DNA from: Micromonospora siamensis
GTDB lineage: Bacteria > Actinomycetota > Actinomycetes > Mycobacteriales > Micromonosporaceae
Direction: 5' to 3'
Assembly (NCBI RefSeq): GCF_900090305.1
Contig: NZ_LT607751.1
Location: 1,178,001-1,242,000 of the forward strand
Length of the DNA stretch: 64,000 nucleotides
Both the position numbers and the translations under genes were made by a program. Position 1 is the first letter of the stretch, and each line of letters opens with the position of its first letter. The notes under the pieces were generated by a model. That model saw only the letters and a program-made list of their open reading frames with translations. It did not search any database and was not told the DNA's origin. Of this stretch, positions 8,979 through 17,387 are shown in pieces.

Positions 8979-9881
8979 TCACCAGCCGGGGTAGCGGACC
9001 CCGTTGACGTTGACCCGCAGCGAGTAGAGCGAGCTGGAGGCGCAGATGTAGAGGTGGTTGCGCTTCGGGCCACCGAAGGTGAAGTTGGCGACCACCTCCG
9101 GCAGGAGCAGCTTGCCTAGCAGCGTCCCGTCGGGGTCGAAGCAGTGCAGGCCGTCGTGCGCGGCCACCCAGACCCGCCCGGCCTGGTCCAGGCGTACGCC
9201 GTCGAAGGAGCCGGCGTCGCAGGTGGCGAAGACGTCGCCGCCGCGCAGGGCGCCGTCCCCGGTCACCGTGAAGCGGCGCAGGTGCCGGGCGCGGGTGTCC
9301 ACCACGTACAGCTGGGACTCGTCGGGGCTGAAGGCGAGCCCGTTGGGTTGGCCGAAATCGTCGGCGACCCGCCGCACCTCGCCGTCGGAGGTGACCCGGT
9401 AGACGTGGTTGCCGCCGATCTCGCTGTCGCCGAGGTGACCCTCGTAGTCGCTGTCGATGCCGTAGCTGGGGTCGGTGAACCAGATCGACCCGTCGGAGTG
9501 CTCGACCACGTCGTTCGGGCTGTTGAACCGCTTGCCCTGCCAGCGGTCGGCCAGCACCGTGTCGCTGCCGTCCGGCTCGGTGCGGGTCACCCGCCGGTTG
9601 CCCTGCTCGCAGCTGACCAGCCGGCCGCGCCGGTCCACCGTGTGGCCGTTGGCGTGGCCGGCGGGCTGCCGGAAGACGCCGACCGCGCCGGTGGTCTCGT
9701 CCCAGCGCAGCAGCCGGTCGTTGGGGATGTCGCTGAAGATCAGGTGACGGGCGGCCGGGAACCACGCCGGCCCCTCCAGCCACCGGCCGCCGGTCCAGAG
9801 GCACTCGACCCACTCGTCGCCGTTCACCCGACGGAACCGTTCGTCCGCCACCTCGAACCGGGTTCTGAACCGATCCACCAT
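8979..9881 (-). CDS. SMP-30/gluconolactonase family protein
   Basis: This 300-residue six-bladed propeller has the SMP-30 metal-site pattern: Glu in WLEGPAWFP (about residue 36), Asn in FNSPNDVV and Asp in SFDGVRLDQ. The gluconolactonase marks GNRRVTR and DPSYGI are also present. Family enzymes hydrolyse sugar lactones such as gluconolactone, using a divalent cation. No signal peptide is visible, so it is likely cytoplasmic. It is transcribed divergently from an Lrp/AsnC regulator with only about 95 bp between starts, which suggests local control. Confidence 0.87.
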   Translation of the reverse strand: MVDRFRTRFEVADERFRRVNGDEWVECLWTGGRWLEGPAWFPAARHLIFSDIPNDRLLRWDETTGAVGVFRQPAGHANGHTVDRRGRLVSCEQGNRRVTRTEPDGSDTVLADRWQGKRFNSPNDVVEHSDGSIWFTDPSYGIDSDYEGHLGDSEIGGNHVYRVTSDGEVRRVADDFGQPNGLAFSPDESQLYVVDTRARHLRRFTVTGDGALRGGDVFATCDAGSFDGVRLDQAGRVWVAAHDGLHCFDPDGTLLGKLLLPEVVANFTFGGPKRNHLYICASSSLYSLRVNVNGVRYPGW

Positions 9882-9976
9882 GACCGCCTCCGCAAGTGAC
9901 TGTGATTCGGCGTCAAGCTAGCATGGCCGGACAGCAGTCGGCTTTGGCTGATCAGACCGAACGGAAGGGGTGCCGG

Positions 9977-10432
9977 GTGGACGACCTGGACCGGGGGCTG
10001 CTGGCCGCCCTCCAGCGCGACGCGACCCAGTCGTACGCGGCCCTCGCGGCGGCGGTGGGGCTCTCCACCGGCGCCGCCCACGAACGCGTCCGCAAGCTAC
10101 GCGAACAGGGCGTGATCCGACGGACCACGGTGGACGTGGACCCGGCCGCCGTCGGCCGCGGGGTGCTCGCCTTCGTGCTGGTGGAGGCGAACGCCTGGAT
10201 GGGCGACCGGCCCACCCGGGACGCCCTCGCCGCGCTGCCCGAGGTCGAGGAGGCGCACGTGATCGCCGGCCCGGCCTCGCTGCTGGTCAAGATCCGGGTC
10301 GGCAGCCCGGAACAGCTTCAAGCCGCTCTGCGCCGGCTCTTCCAGGTCGAGGGCGTCACCGGTACGCAGACCGTCGTGGTGCTGGAGTCCTTCTTCGAGC
10401 GGTCGCCGGATCCCTACCCGGCGACCGACTGA
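9977..10432 (+). CDS. Lrp/AsnC family transcriptional regulator
   Basis: The 151-residue protein has an N-terminal helix-turn-helix (DLDRGLLAALQRDATQSYAA, then GLSTGAAHERVRKL) and a C-terminal RAM ligand-binding domain (VLVEANAWM to VVVLESFF). The GTG at 9977 is preferred because GGAAGGGG lies 6 nt upstream and family members begin near LDxxL; an ATG at 9923 would add 18 residues. Lrp-type proteins sense amino acids or small ligands. It is divergent from the SMP-30 gene and may control it. Confidence 0.87.
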   Translation: MDDLDRGLLAALQRDATQSYAALAAAVGLSTGAAHERVRKLREQGVIRRTTVDVDPAAVGRGVLAFVLVEANAWMGDRPTRDALAALPEVEEAHVIAGPASLLVKIRVGSPEQLQAALRRLFQVEGVTGTQTVVVLESFFERSPDPYPATD

Positions 10433-10462
10433 ACTCGTCCTGCACGTGGTGTGAGGGCCCCG

Positions 10463-12199
10463 CTACCCGTCAATACTCGGCCGAACCTTTCGCCTTTGTG
10501 TCACAGGTGCCGCCGGCAGGCGGAAGCAGAGCAGCGCGATGTCGTCACCCGCCGGGCGGCCGCGCCGGGCCGCGGTGATGAGCTGACCGGTCCAGCCGTC
10601 CCCGCCGGCCCCGTCGGCGGCGACCGCGGCGGCGAGCCGGTCGATCCCCGCGTCGATCACCTCGCCCGGCGCCTCGACCAGGCCGTCGGTGTAGAGCACC
10701 AGCAGATCCCCGGGCGCGGTGGCCAGTTGCTGCTCCGTGCGGGGGCGACCGGTCACCCCCAGTGGCCGGCCGGTCACCGCCAGCCGGTCCACCGTCCCAT
10801 CGGTGCGGCGCAGCAACGGCGGCGGATGCCCGGCCAGGGCGTACCGGAGGGTGCCGGCGGACGGGTCGACGACCACGCAGGCGGCCGTGCAGAAGACCAC
10901 GTCGGGCAGGGCGGCGACGTAACTGTCCAACTCGGTCAGCAGCGCCGCCGGCCCGGCGACCCGGGCGGCCAGGGCACGTGCCGCCGTCCGCAGCTGCCCC
11001 ATCGCCAGGGCCGCCTTCACCCCGTGCCCCACCACGTCACCGACCAGCAGGGCGTGCCGACCGTCGCCGAGGGCGATCACGTCGTACCAGTCGCCGCCGG
11101 CGTTGAGCACCGACGGGGCCGGGAGGTAGCGGCCCACCGTGCCGGCCGGCAGGTCCTCGGTGAGCAGCCAGCGTTGCAGGTCCACCACCGCGTCGTGCTC
11201 GGCCTGGTGCAGCCGGTCCCGTTCCGCGGTGAGCCGGTCGATCCGCCGGGCGGCCAGGCCGCCGCTGACCAGGGCGAGGCTGACCAGCAGCACGATCCCC
11301 CCGAGCCACCCGGCCAGTCGGTGCCTGGCCGGGTGGAACGCCTCCGGCGCGGACCGCTCCAGCAGCACGTACTCCCCGAACCGCCCGATCCGGCTCCAAC
11401 CGGTGATCCGGTCCGGTCGGCCCGTCAACCCGCGCGACACCCGGCCGGCCCCCGAGGCGAACTCCGGCCCACCGCCGGTCAGCCGCCGGTACGCGTCCGT
11501 GGCGCGCACGTCCCGGGTGGCGGTCACGTCAGGGCCGACGATCAGCTGCCCGGCCCGGTCGACCACCAGCAGGTCGGTGCCCGGGCCGTAGAACTCCGGG
11601 CCGATCTGCGCGGCCTGGATCGCCGCCCGTTCCCGCACCCACGACACGCTCCACCCGCCGGCCAGCACGCCGTTCACCCGGCCGTCCGGCCCGTGGGTGG
11701 GCACCGCGAAGACCATCACCTCGCCGGTGAAGGCGGGGGCGGTGAGCGCCGCGCTGGTCGTCCACTCCGCCCCGTCGACCACCTCCCGCCACCAGGTCCC
11801 CCCGGCCGGCACGTCGACCGCCCCCCGGGTGGCGACCCGGGTGACGCCGGCCGGGTCGAGCCAGGCGACCCCGCCGGTCAGCCCGAGGTCGTCGACCTTG
11901 AGCAGGGCCAGCCGGCGTTGCACGGCGGCCCGGTCGGCGTCGACGAAGACCTGCCCGGTGGCCACCGCGGCGAGCAGCCGGACCAGGGCGATCCGGCTGC
12001 CGTACACGTTGGCGGCGACGGTCTGGCAGCGCAGCCGGACCTGCTCGACGGCGGCGGCCCGGTCCGCCCGCCAGGTGCTGACCGCGAGCAGGCCGCCCGC
12101 GCTGCCGAGCACCAGGCAGACCACCGCGACGGCGGCCAGCAGGCGACGCCCCGCGCCGAGGCTGGCGGTCGGCGGGTCGGCCGCCGCTGGTCCGTGCAC
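10463..12199 (-). CDS. Membrane-bound PP2C-type phosphatase (SpoIIE) with extracytoplasmic sensor
   Basis: The 578-residue protein has a transmembrane helix (about 18-40), an extracytoplasmic Cache-like sensor (about 45-285), a second helix (about 295-315), a short coiled linker and a SpoIIE-type PP2C domain (about 340-560). Metal-binding acidic motifs GGDWYDVI, VGDVVGHG and GDDIALLCF are present. Such proteins dephosphorylate anti-anti-sigma (STAS) factors in response to an outside signal. No STAS or anti-sigma gene adjoins it, so its partner is elsewhere, perhaps the RsbW-like protein at 58762. Confidence 0.85.
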   Translation of the reverse strand: MHGPAAADPPTASLGAGRRLLAAVAVVCLVLGSAGGLLAVSTWRADRAAAVEQVRLRCQTVAANVYGSRIALVRLLAAVATGQVFVDADRAAVQRRLALLKVDDLGLTGGVAWLDPAGVTRVATRGAVDVPAGGTWWREVVDGAEWTTSAALTAPAFTGEVMVFAVPTHGPDGRVNGVLAGGWSVSWVRERAAIQAAQIGPEFYGPGTDLLVVDRAGQLIVGPDVTATRDVRATDAYRRLTGGGPEFASGAGRVSRGLTGRPDRITGWSRIGRFGEYVLLERSAPEAFHPARHRLAGWLGGIVLLVSLALVSGGLAARRIDRLTAERDRLHQAEHDAVVDLQRWLLTEDLPAGTVGRYLPAPSVLNAGGDWYDVIALGDGRHALLVGDVVGHGVKAALAMGQLRTAARALAARVAGPAALLTELDSYVAALPDVVFCTAACVVVDPSAGTLRYALAGHPPPLLRRTDGTVDRLAVTGRPLGVTGRPRTEQQLATAPGDLLVLYTDGLVEAPGEVIDAGIDRLAAAVAADGAGGDGWTGQLITAARRGRPAGDDIALLCFRLPAAPVTQRRKVRPSIDG

Positions 12200-12337
12200 C
12201 GTCCCACCATTCCAGCCACCCGACCCCGGCGGTATGGGCCGTCAGGGGGACGCCGCAGGTCGCGGACCGTTGTCCGGCGGCCCGCCGGTGTCGTACTCTT
12301 CCGGTGGCCCGCCCTCACGGTCCCGTGAGGAGCAGTC

Positions 12338-13603
12338 ATGCCCTTGAACCGCCTGCTGACCCTGGGGGTCGGCGCCTGCACGGCGGTCGCGCTCAGCGTG
12401 CCGATCGCCGCCGCGCCGGCCTCGGCCGCACCCAACCACCACCACCGGTCCGGCGGCAGCCTGGTGCTGGTCGGTGGCGCCCTCGCCGACGGCAACGCCG
12501 AGATCTACGGCGACATCGTCCGGCTGGCCGGTGGCGCCGGCAAGGCCCGGATCGGCATCTTCACCGCCGCCGCCCCGGTGCCGTCCGAGGACCCGGACGC
12601 CGGCACCCCGGACTGCAACAACAGCGTCTGCAACGGCGACTACTACGCCGACCTGTTCAAGACGTACGGCGTCGCCGACGCGCAGTGGATCCCGATCGAC
12701 CTGGACCACCCCAAGGCGGCCGAGGACCCGAAGGTCGTCGCGCAGATCTCCTCGATGACCGGGTTCTTCTTCGGCGGCGGCGACCAGTACCGCTACGTCA
12801 CGACGATGACCCGCGGCGACGCGCAGCGGGACACCCCCGCCCTGGCGGCGGTCCGGCGCAAGCTCCGTGAGGGCGCCGTGGTCGCCGGCACCAGCGCCGG
12901 CGCGCAGATCATGGCCGGCCGCGACATGATCACCGGTGGCTCGGTCGACCCCGGCCTGCGGGACGGCGCGAAGCCGGGCTACTTCGACGACTCGTCCGTG
13001 CTGGGCTACCTGCCCAAGGGTGGCTTCGGCTTCTTCACCGCCGGCCTGGTCGACACCCACTTCTCCCGGCGCGGCCGGGAGGCCCGCTCGATCCGGCTCG
13101 CCGTCGACACCCACCACCAGCGGGTCTTCGGCCTCGACGAGAACACCGCGCTGGAGGTGACCGGCGTCGGCGGGCGGGCCCAGTCGCTGCGGGTCCTCGG
13201 CCAGCGCGGGGTCAGCGTGCTCGACCTGCGCCGGGCCCGGGTCACCGACAACGCCGGGGTGTGGGGCGTCGAGGGCGTCCGGTGGAGCCGGCTCACCGCC
13301 GGTGACGCGTACCGGGCCAACGGGTGGCGGCCGGTCCTCGCCGCCGGCAAGACCCGGGTGACCGGGACCGACGGACCGTGCACGGTGCCGCCGTCGGACG
13401 ACGTGTTCTACGACTACGGGCTGGTCGGGCTCGCCGAGGGGCTGGCCGAGCAGGCCGGCTGCGACGCGGTGCACGGCACCTCGTACGAGAAGGACCCGCA
13501 GTGGGCCGCCGAGCTGACCCGCGGGAAGGGCTTCGCCGCGTACCGGGGCAGCGGCGTGCCGCTGTCGTTCACCGGCGTGGTGATCGGCATCAGCCCCGCC
13601 TGA
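12338..13603 (+). CDS. Secreted cyanophycinase-like S51 peptidase (copy 1)
   Basis: This 421-residue protein has a Sec signal peptide (residues 1-30, cleavage ASA/AP), then a class I glutamine-amidotransferase-like fold. The S51 marks are visible: FFFGGGDQYRYV (GGDQ at 147-150) and the nucleophile elbow GTSAGA with Ser186. Cyanophycinases cut beta-aspartyl-arginine dipeptides from multi-L-arginyl-poly-L-aspartate. The exported location implies attack on polymer from outside. At about 420 residues it is longer than the roughly 270-residue intracellular CphB, with a C-terminal extension. A perfect terminator follows, facing the RpiR gene. Confidence 0.85.
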   Translation: MPLNRLLTLGVGACTAVALSVPIAAAPASAAPNHHHRSGGSLVLVGGALADGNAEIYGDIVRLAGGAGKARIGIFTAAAPVPSEDPDAGTPDCNNSVCNGDYYADLFKTYGVADAQWIPIDLDHPKAAEDPKVVAQISSMTGFFFGGGDQYRYVTTMTRGDAQRDTPALAAVRRKLREGAVVAGTSAGAQIMAGRDMITGGSVDPGLRDGAKPGYFDDSSVLGYLPKGGFGFFTAGLVDTHFSRRGREARSIRLAVDTHHQRVFGLDENTALEVTGVGGRAQSLRVLGQRGVSVLDLRRARVTDNAGVWGVEGVRWSRLTAGDAYRANGWRPVLAAGKTRVTGTDGPCTVPPSDDVFYDYGLVGLAEGLAEQAGCDAVHGTSYEKDPQWAAELTRGKGFAAYRGSGVPLSFTGVVIGISPA

Positions 13604-13612
13604 CCGGACCGA

Positions 13613-13647
13613 CCGGGGCTCCCCGCCACCCCGGCGGGGAGCCCCGG
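13613..13647. terminator. Bidirectional terminator, 15 bp perfect stem
   Basis: Arms at 13613-13627 and 13633-13647 are exact complements around a 5-nt loop. The structure sits between the convergent cyanophycinase and RpiR-type regulator genes. Confidence 0.8.
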
Positions 13648-13652
13648 CGCGT

Positions 13653-14534
13653 TCAGGCGCCGCCGAAGGCCTGCTGGGCCGCCTCCATCGCCTTGAGCCG
13701 GGTGCCGGCCACCGGCCCGAGCCGGTCGATCACCGCCGCCACCACCGTCTCGACCAGCGCCAACGACGGCACGAAGCTGTCGTACGCCGACGGCGACTCG
13801 ACCCGGCTGGGCAGCACCACCTCGGCCAGTCCGGCCACCGGGGAGAGCCACCGGTCGGTGAAGAGCACCACCTTGGCGCCCCGCCCGGTCACCTCCCGCG
13901 CCAGCTCCAGCGTCGGCTCCTCGTAGCGGCGGAAGTCGAAGAGCGCGAACAGGTCGCGGCGGCCCACGTCGACCAGCATGTCGGTGCGCTCCACCGGGGT
14001 ACGCGGCAGCAGCCGGCTCCCGCCGCGTACCTGCATCAGGTGCAGCACCAGATAGTGGGCGAGCAGTCCGGAGAACCGGCCCCCGGCGGCGGTGACCCGC
14101 AGCTGCTGGTCGGCGAGGAGGCGTACCGCCGCGTCCAGCTCGCCCTGGGGCAGCTCGGCGAGGGTCCCGGCGACCGCCTCGGGCAGGGTGGCGGCGGCCC
14201 GCGGCAGCGCGCCCTCCGGCGGCACCCCGGTCCGCTCGGCGGCCCGGTACGCGGTCAGCGGCGACGCCTCCCGCTCGGCCAGCTCGTCGCGGAGCGCCCG
14301 CTGGAACTCGGGATAGCCGCCGAAGCCGAGCCGGGACAGGAAGCGCAGCACGGTCGGGGCGCTGACCTCGGCCCGCTCGGCCAGTGCGGCGACGGTGCCC
14401 AGGCCGGCCGCCGGATAGGAGGCGAGCAGGGCCCGGGCCACCCGGCGCTCGGCCGGACTGCACTCACCCAGCCGCTGCCGGATCAGCGCGGCCACGCCCA
14501 CGGCGTGCGGCTCGTGCGGTTGATCAGTCGACAC
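13653..14534 (-). CDS. MurR/RpiR family transcriptional regulator
   Basis: The 293-residue regulator has an N-terminal RpiR helix-turn-helix (about residues 10-85; AERAEVSAPTVLRFLSRLGF) and a C-terminal SIS domain (about 120-270; RVTAAGGRFSG, ARGAKVVLFTDRW). SIS domains usually bind phosphosugars, but RpiR-type proteins also control amino-acid and peptide loci. The GTG at 14534 gives a normal-length protein. It lies between two cyanophycinase-like genes and reads in the direction of the upstream copy 2. The GTAAC-N4-GTTAC palindromes at 16107-16247 are its likely operators (inference). Confidence 0.85.
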   Translation of the reverse strand: MSTDQPHEPHAVGVAALIRQRLGECSPAERRVARALLASYPAAGLGTVAALAERAEVSAPTVLRFLSRLGFGGYPEFQRALRDELAEREASPLTAYRAAERTGVPPEGALPRAAATLPEAVAGTLAELPQGELDAAVRLLADQQLRVTAAGGRFSGLLAHYLVLHLMQVRGGSRLLPRTPVERTDMLVDVGRRDLFALFDFRRYEEPTLELAREVTGRGAKVVLFTDRWLSPVAGLAEVVLPSRVESPSAYDSFVPSLALVETVVAAVIDRLGPVAGTRLKAMEAAQQAFGGA

Positions 14535-14585
14535 CGGGTGAGCGTAACCGGGCGCGCACCGGGGGCCGGCCCGCCGTGGACGCGC

Positions 14586-14624
14586 CCCGCCCCCGGCGCG
14601 CGGTATCGCGGCACCGGGGGCGGG
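14586..14624 (-). terminator. Probable hairpin terminator after cyanophycinase copy 2
   Basis: Arms at 14586-14596 and 14614-14624 pair perfectly over 11 bp around a 17-nt loop. They lie 18 bp past the stop of the secreted S51 gene and before the RpiR gene, so read-through into the regulator may be limited. Confidence 0.5.
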
Positions 14625-14641
14625 CCCAGGGGGCTGGGTCT

Positions 14642-16078
14642 TCAGGACTTCGTCACGGTGCAGGCGTAGTCGGCGGTGCCGGAGCCGGTGTACGCCTCGA
14701 CGTCGACGTAGTAGGTGGCGCTGCCCGAGGCGGTCCGGGTGAGGGCGGCCGACTCGTCGGTGCCCGCCCCGTCGTTGACCGAGCGGGTGACCGTGCTGCC
14801 CTTCGCGTCGAGCAGGTACAGGTCGGCGTCGTACGCGGTGGGCACCGCGCAGCTCACCGAGAGGGTCTGCCCGCTGTTCACGGTCAGCGCGTAGTAGTCC
14901 CGGTCGGTGCTGGCCTTCATGTCCCCGGTGAGGGTGGCCGGGAAGGTCAGGCCGGCGACGTTGTTGGCCGCGCTGCGGGAGTCGTTCGGCTCGACCTCGG
15001 TGTAGCTGCTCCCACCGGTCGGCGGCGGGGGCGGCGGGGTGGTCGAGCAGTCGGTGACCGGGGTGCCACTGTAGAGGCTCGCGCTGGGCACGCCGGCGTT
15101 GACGCTCTTCAGGTAGTAGCCGCAGGTGGGCCGGTTGGCGAAGTCGTACGTCTGGCCGCTGGTCAGCTTCCAGATCTTGAAGTTGGAGTAGGTCAGCGGT
15201 TGCCCGGAGACGGCCACCTCGGGCTGGTGGTCGCCGAGCACCACGTACGCGCTGGGCCCGCTGAGGGTGGCCAGCCCGGCCTTGTCGATGTAGAGCGATG
15301 CGCCCTCCTCGACGCCGACGCCCCACGCCTTGCCGCCGGTGGCCAGCCCGTCCTTGAGCGCCCGGGCCACGAAGGCCATGGTCCGGCCCATCCGGTCCCG
15401 GGTGACGAAGTGCGAGTCGTTGATGGTGTTGGCGTAGTTGGGCCAGCGGAACATGCCGGTGGTGAAGGTCAGCGACCGGTCGTACGGGTTGGCCAGGGCG
15501 GTGGCCGAGGTGGCGCTGGCGGTGCAGGCGTCGTACACGATGTCGCTGTTGATGTGGTGCCCGGCGCTGCCGCCGCCGACCCCGCCGCCCTTGGCCACGA
15601 CGGACTCGACGGACGCCTCCAGCGCGGTGCCCTTCCAGGCCACGTAGTTGCACTGGTTGCCGCCGGCGAAGTAGACGAACTCCGCGTTGCGGATGTCGGC
15701 GTTGACCTGGCTGTCGTTGCCGTCGCGGGCGGCGGTCAGGGTGAGCGTGGTGCAGGAGTTCACCCCGGCCAGGCCGGTGATCACGTCGCACTCCGGGGTG
15801 CCGGTGCCGGAGCCGGCGATGATCACCACGTCGATCGAGCCGGTGCCGCCCCGGATCGCGTCGATCGCCCGGGTCATGGTCGCGGTGACGATGCCGCCGG
15901 AGCCGTTCATCGTGTACGCCGGGCCGGACCAGGCGGTCCGCGAGACGTCGGCGGTGTTGCCCTGGCGGACCCGGGTGACCTGGGCCTGGGCGGCGGTGAC
16001 CCCGATCGGGGCGAGGGTGAGCAGGGCGCTCGCGGCGGCCGTGACGGCGAGCCGGCGGCGGTTGCGGGAAGGGGACAT
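14642..16078 (-). CDS. Secreted cyanophycinase-like S51 protein with C-terminal PPC domain (copy 2)
   Basis: The 478-residue protein has a signal peptide (about 1-32, TAAQAQ), an S51-like catalytic domain (about 50-345) with FAGGNQCNYV (GGNQ at 139-142) and nucleophile motif GGGSAGHH (Ser171), a Pro hinge (PPPPPP) and a bacterial pre-peptidase C-terminal beta domain (about 375-478, YTEVEPNDS to DYYALTV). The PPC domain is typical of exported proteases. It differs strongly from copy 1. GGAGGT precedes the ATG at 16078. It shares a divergent operator-rich promoter region with the amino-acid ABC importer. Confidence 0.83.
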   Translation of the reverse strand: MSPSRNRRRLAVTAAASALLTLAPIGVTAAQAQVTRVRQGNTADVSRTAWSGPAYTMNGSGGIVTATMTRAIDAIRGGTGSIDVVIIAGSGTGTPECDVITGLAGVNSCTTLTLTAARDGNDSQVNADIRNAEFVYFAGGNQCNYVAWKGTALEASVESVVAKGGGVGGGSAGHHINSDIVYDACTASATSATALANPYDRSLTFTTGMFRWPNYANTINDSHFVTRDRMGRTMAFVARALKDGLATGGKAWGVGVEEGASLYIDKAGLATLSGPSAYVVLGDHQPEVAVSGQPLTYSNFKIWKLTSGQTYDFANRPTCGYYLKSVNAGVPSASLYSGTPVTDCSTTPPPPPPTGGSSYTEVEPNDSRSAANNVAGLTFPATLTGDMKASTDRDYYALTVNSGQTLSVSCAVPTAYDADLYLLDAKGSTVTRSVNDGAGTDESAALTRTASGSATYYVDVEAYTGSGTADYACTVTKS

Positions 16079-16106
16079 GGGCACCTCCGAGGGGCCACGG
16101 ATCGAT

Positions 16107-16247
16107 GAAACAGAAGTTACATCCATTAAGTTCACTGGTCTAGAAGTAACTTCTGTTACATCGGCGTGACGACCTGGTTCCGCGGCGGGCGGCGGGCCGG
16201 TGCGTTACAGAAAACTGTAACCCCATCGAAATCGTAACGTGGGTTAC
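16107..16247. promoter_or_regulatory. Cluster of GTAAC-N4-GTTAC palindromes in a divergent promoter
   Basis: Sites read GTAACTTCTGTTTC on the minus strand (16107-16120, one mismatch in the right half), GTAACTTCTGTTAC (16146-16159) and GTAACGTGGGTTAC (16234-16247). A fourth palindrome with inverted half-sites (GTTACAG, 4-nt gap, CTGTAAC) spans 16204-16221. They lie between the starts of the secreted S51 protein and the binding protein. The nearby RpiR regulator is the natural candidate to bind them. Confidence 0.75.
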
Positions 16248-16289
16248 AGTCCGGGGGCTGGATCGTTCTGGCCCCCGGAAGGACACCCC

Positions 16290-17234
16290 ATGCGCATCCG
16301 ACACTTCGCCCTGCTCGGCGCGGCCACCGCGCTGCTCGCCACCACCGCCGCCTGCGGCGACTCCTCCTCCACCGCCGGCTCCGGCGACGAGATCAAGCCG
16401 GTCTCGGTCACCGTCGAGGGGGTCGGCGAGGTCACCACCGACACCGCCCTCGCCGGCAAGGTGCCCGCCGACGTCCGCGGCCGGGGCACCCTCACCGTCG
16501 CCACCAACGCGCCCTACCAGCCGTTCATCGACTTCAAGGTCGAGGGCAAGAACGACGCCTTCAAGGGCCTCGACTACGACCTGTTCCAGGCCGCCTCCGC
16601 CCGGCTCGGCCTCAAGGCCACCTTCACCCAGCAGCCCTTCGACGGCCTGGTCCCCGGCCTCCAGGCCGCCAAGTACGACGCCATCGCCGGCGGCATCACC
16701 GACAAGAAGGAACGCCAGCAGGTCGCCACCTTCGTCGACTACTCCGCCTCCGGCACCGGCTTCCTCGTCAAGACCGGCAACCCGCTCGCCGTCAAGACCG
16801 TCGCCGACCTCTGCGGGCGCAAGGTCGCCGTGCAGAAGGCCAGCAACCAGGCGAAGAACCTCGCCACGTACGCCAAGGACAGCTGCGCCGGCAAGGCCAT
16901 CGACATCAAGGAGTACCCGGAGAACCCGCAGGCGGTGCAGGCGCTGATCGCCGGCAACGTCGACGTGGTCGCCGCCACCAAGGTCAACCTGGTCGACACC
17001 GCCGCCTCGCTGACCGGCAGGGCCGAGCTGGTCGAGGACGCCTCCGCCCCCAACGGCTGGCTGGCCAGCCCCAACGGCTTCGGCTTCCTCAAGGCCAACA
17101 AGGAGCTCGCCGAGGCGTACCGGGCCGCCGTGCAGTCCCTGATCGACGACGGCACGTACACCAAGATCCTGGCCCAGTGGAAGCAGGAGCCGATCGCGAT
17201 CAAGCAGGCCACCATCGACCAGGCCATCGACTGA
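16290..17234 (+). CDS. Polar amino acid/dipeptide ABC transporter substrate-binding lipoprotein
   Basis: This 314-residue protein starts after GGAAGGA with a lipobox (LLATTAACG, Cys22) and belongs to the SBP_bac_3 (HisJ/GlnH-like) family: LTVATNAPYQPFIDF, FKGLDYDLFQAASARLGL, FDGLVPGLQAAKYDAI, GITDKKERQQVATFVDYSA. It binds the solute outside the membrane for the permease and ATPase that follow. The ligand is not readable from sequence. Its place opposite a secreted cyanophycinase suggests a basic amino acid or a beta-Asp-Arg-type dipeptide. A 16 bp stem-loop separates it from the permease. Confidence 0.88.
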   Translation: MRIRHFALLGAATALLATTAACGDSSSTAGSGDEIKPVSVTVEGVGEVTTDTALAGKVPADVRGRGTLTVATNAPYQPFIDFKVEGKNDAFKGLDYDLFQAASARLGLKATFTQQPFDGLVPGLQAAKYDAIAGGITDKKERQQVATFVDYSASGTGFLVKTGNPLAVKTVADLCGRKVAVQKASNQAKNLATYAKDSCAGKAIDIKEYPENPQAVQALIAGNVDVVAATKVNLVDTAASLTGRAELVEDASAPNGWLASPNGFGFLKANKELAEAYRAAVQSLIDDGTYTKILAQWKQEPIAIKQATIDQAID

Positions 17235-17260
17235 CCCGAGCGGACCACCACCCCTGATCA

Positions 17261-17321
17261 GCGGTCGCCGGGCGCCCTCCGCATCCGTGAGGGCGGGCCC
17301 GGAGAGGCGCCCGGCGACCGC
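17261..17321 (+). terminator. Large stem-loop between binding-protein and permease genes
   Basis: Arms at 17261-17276 and 17306-17321 are perfectly complementary over 16 bp. The intervening 29 nt can form a second small hairpin (GCCCTC...GAGGGC). Such structures after binding-protein genes usually act as partial terminators or 3' protective hairpins, so more binding protein than permease is made. Confidence 0.75.
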
Positions 17322-17387
17322 CGCACCGTTTCCGTTCGCGACCGCGGGCTCCGCAACGCCGCGGACCCCGCCGCTGGAGGCACCGCA

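Noticed and set aside
9896..9976. Longer N-terminus for the Lrp regulator
   Set aside because: The extra 27 residues are polar and unconserved, and the GTG at 9977 has the better-spaced GGAAGGGG site.
14535..15791. In-frame upstream extension of the RpiR regulator
   Set aside because: It runs antisense-like through another frame of the S51/PPC gene on the same strand; the GTG at 14534 yields a standard 293-residue regulator.
16107..16159. Terminal inverted repeats of an insertion sequence
   Set aside because: The repeats are short, multiple and confined to a divergent promoter, which fits operators better than transposon ends.
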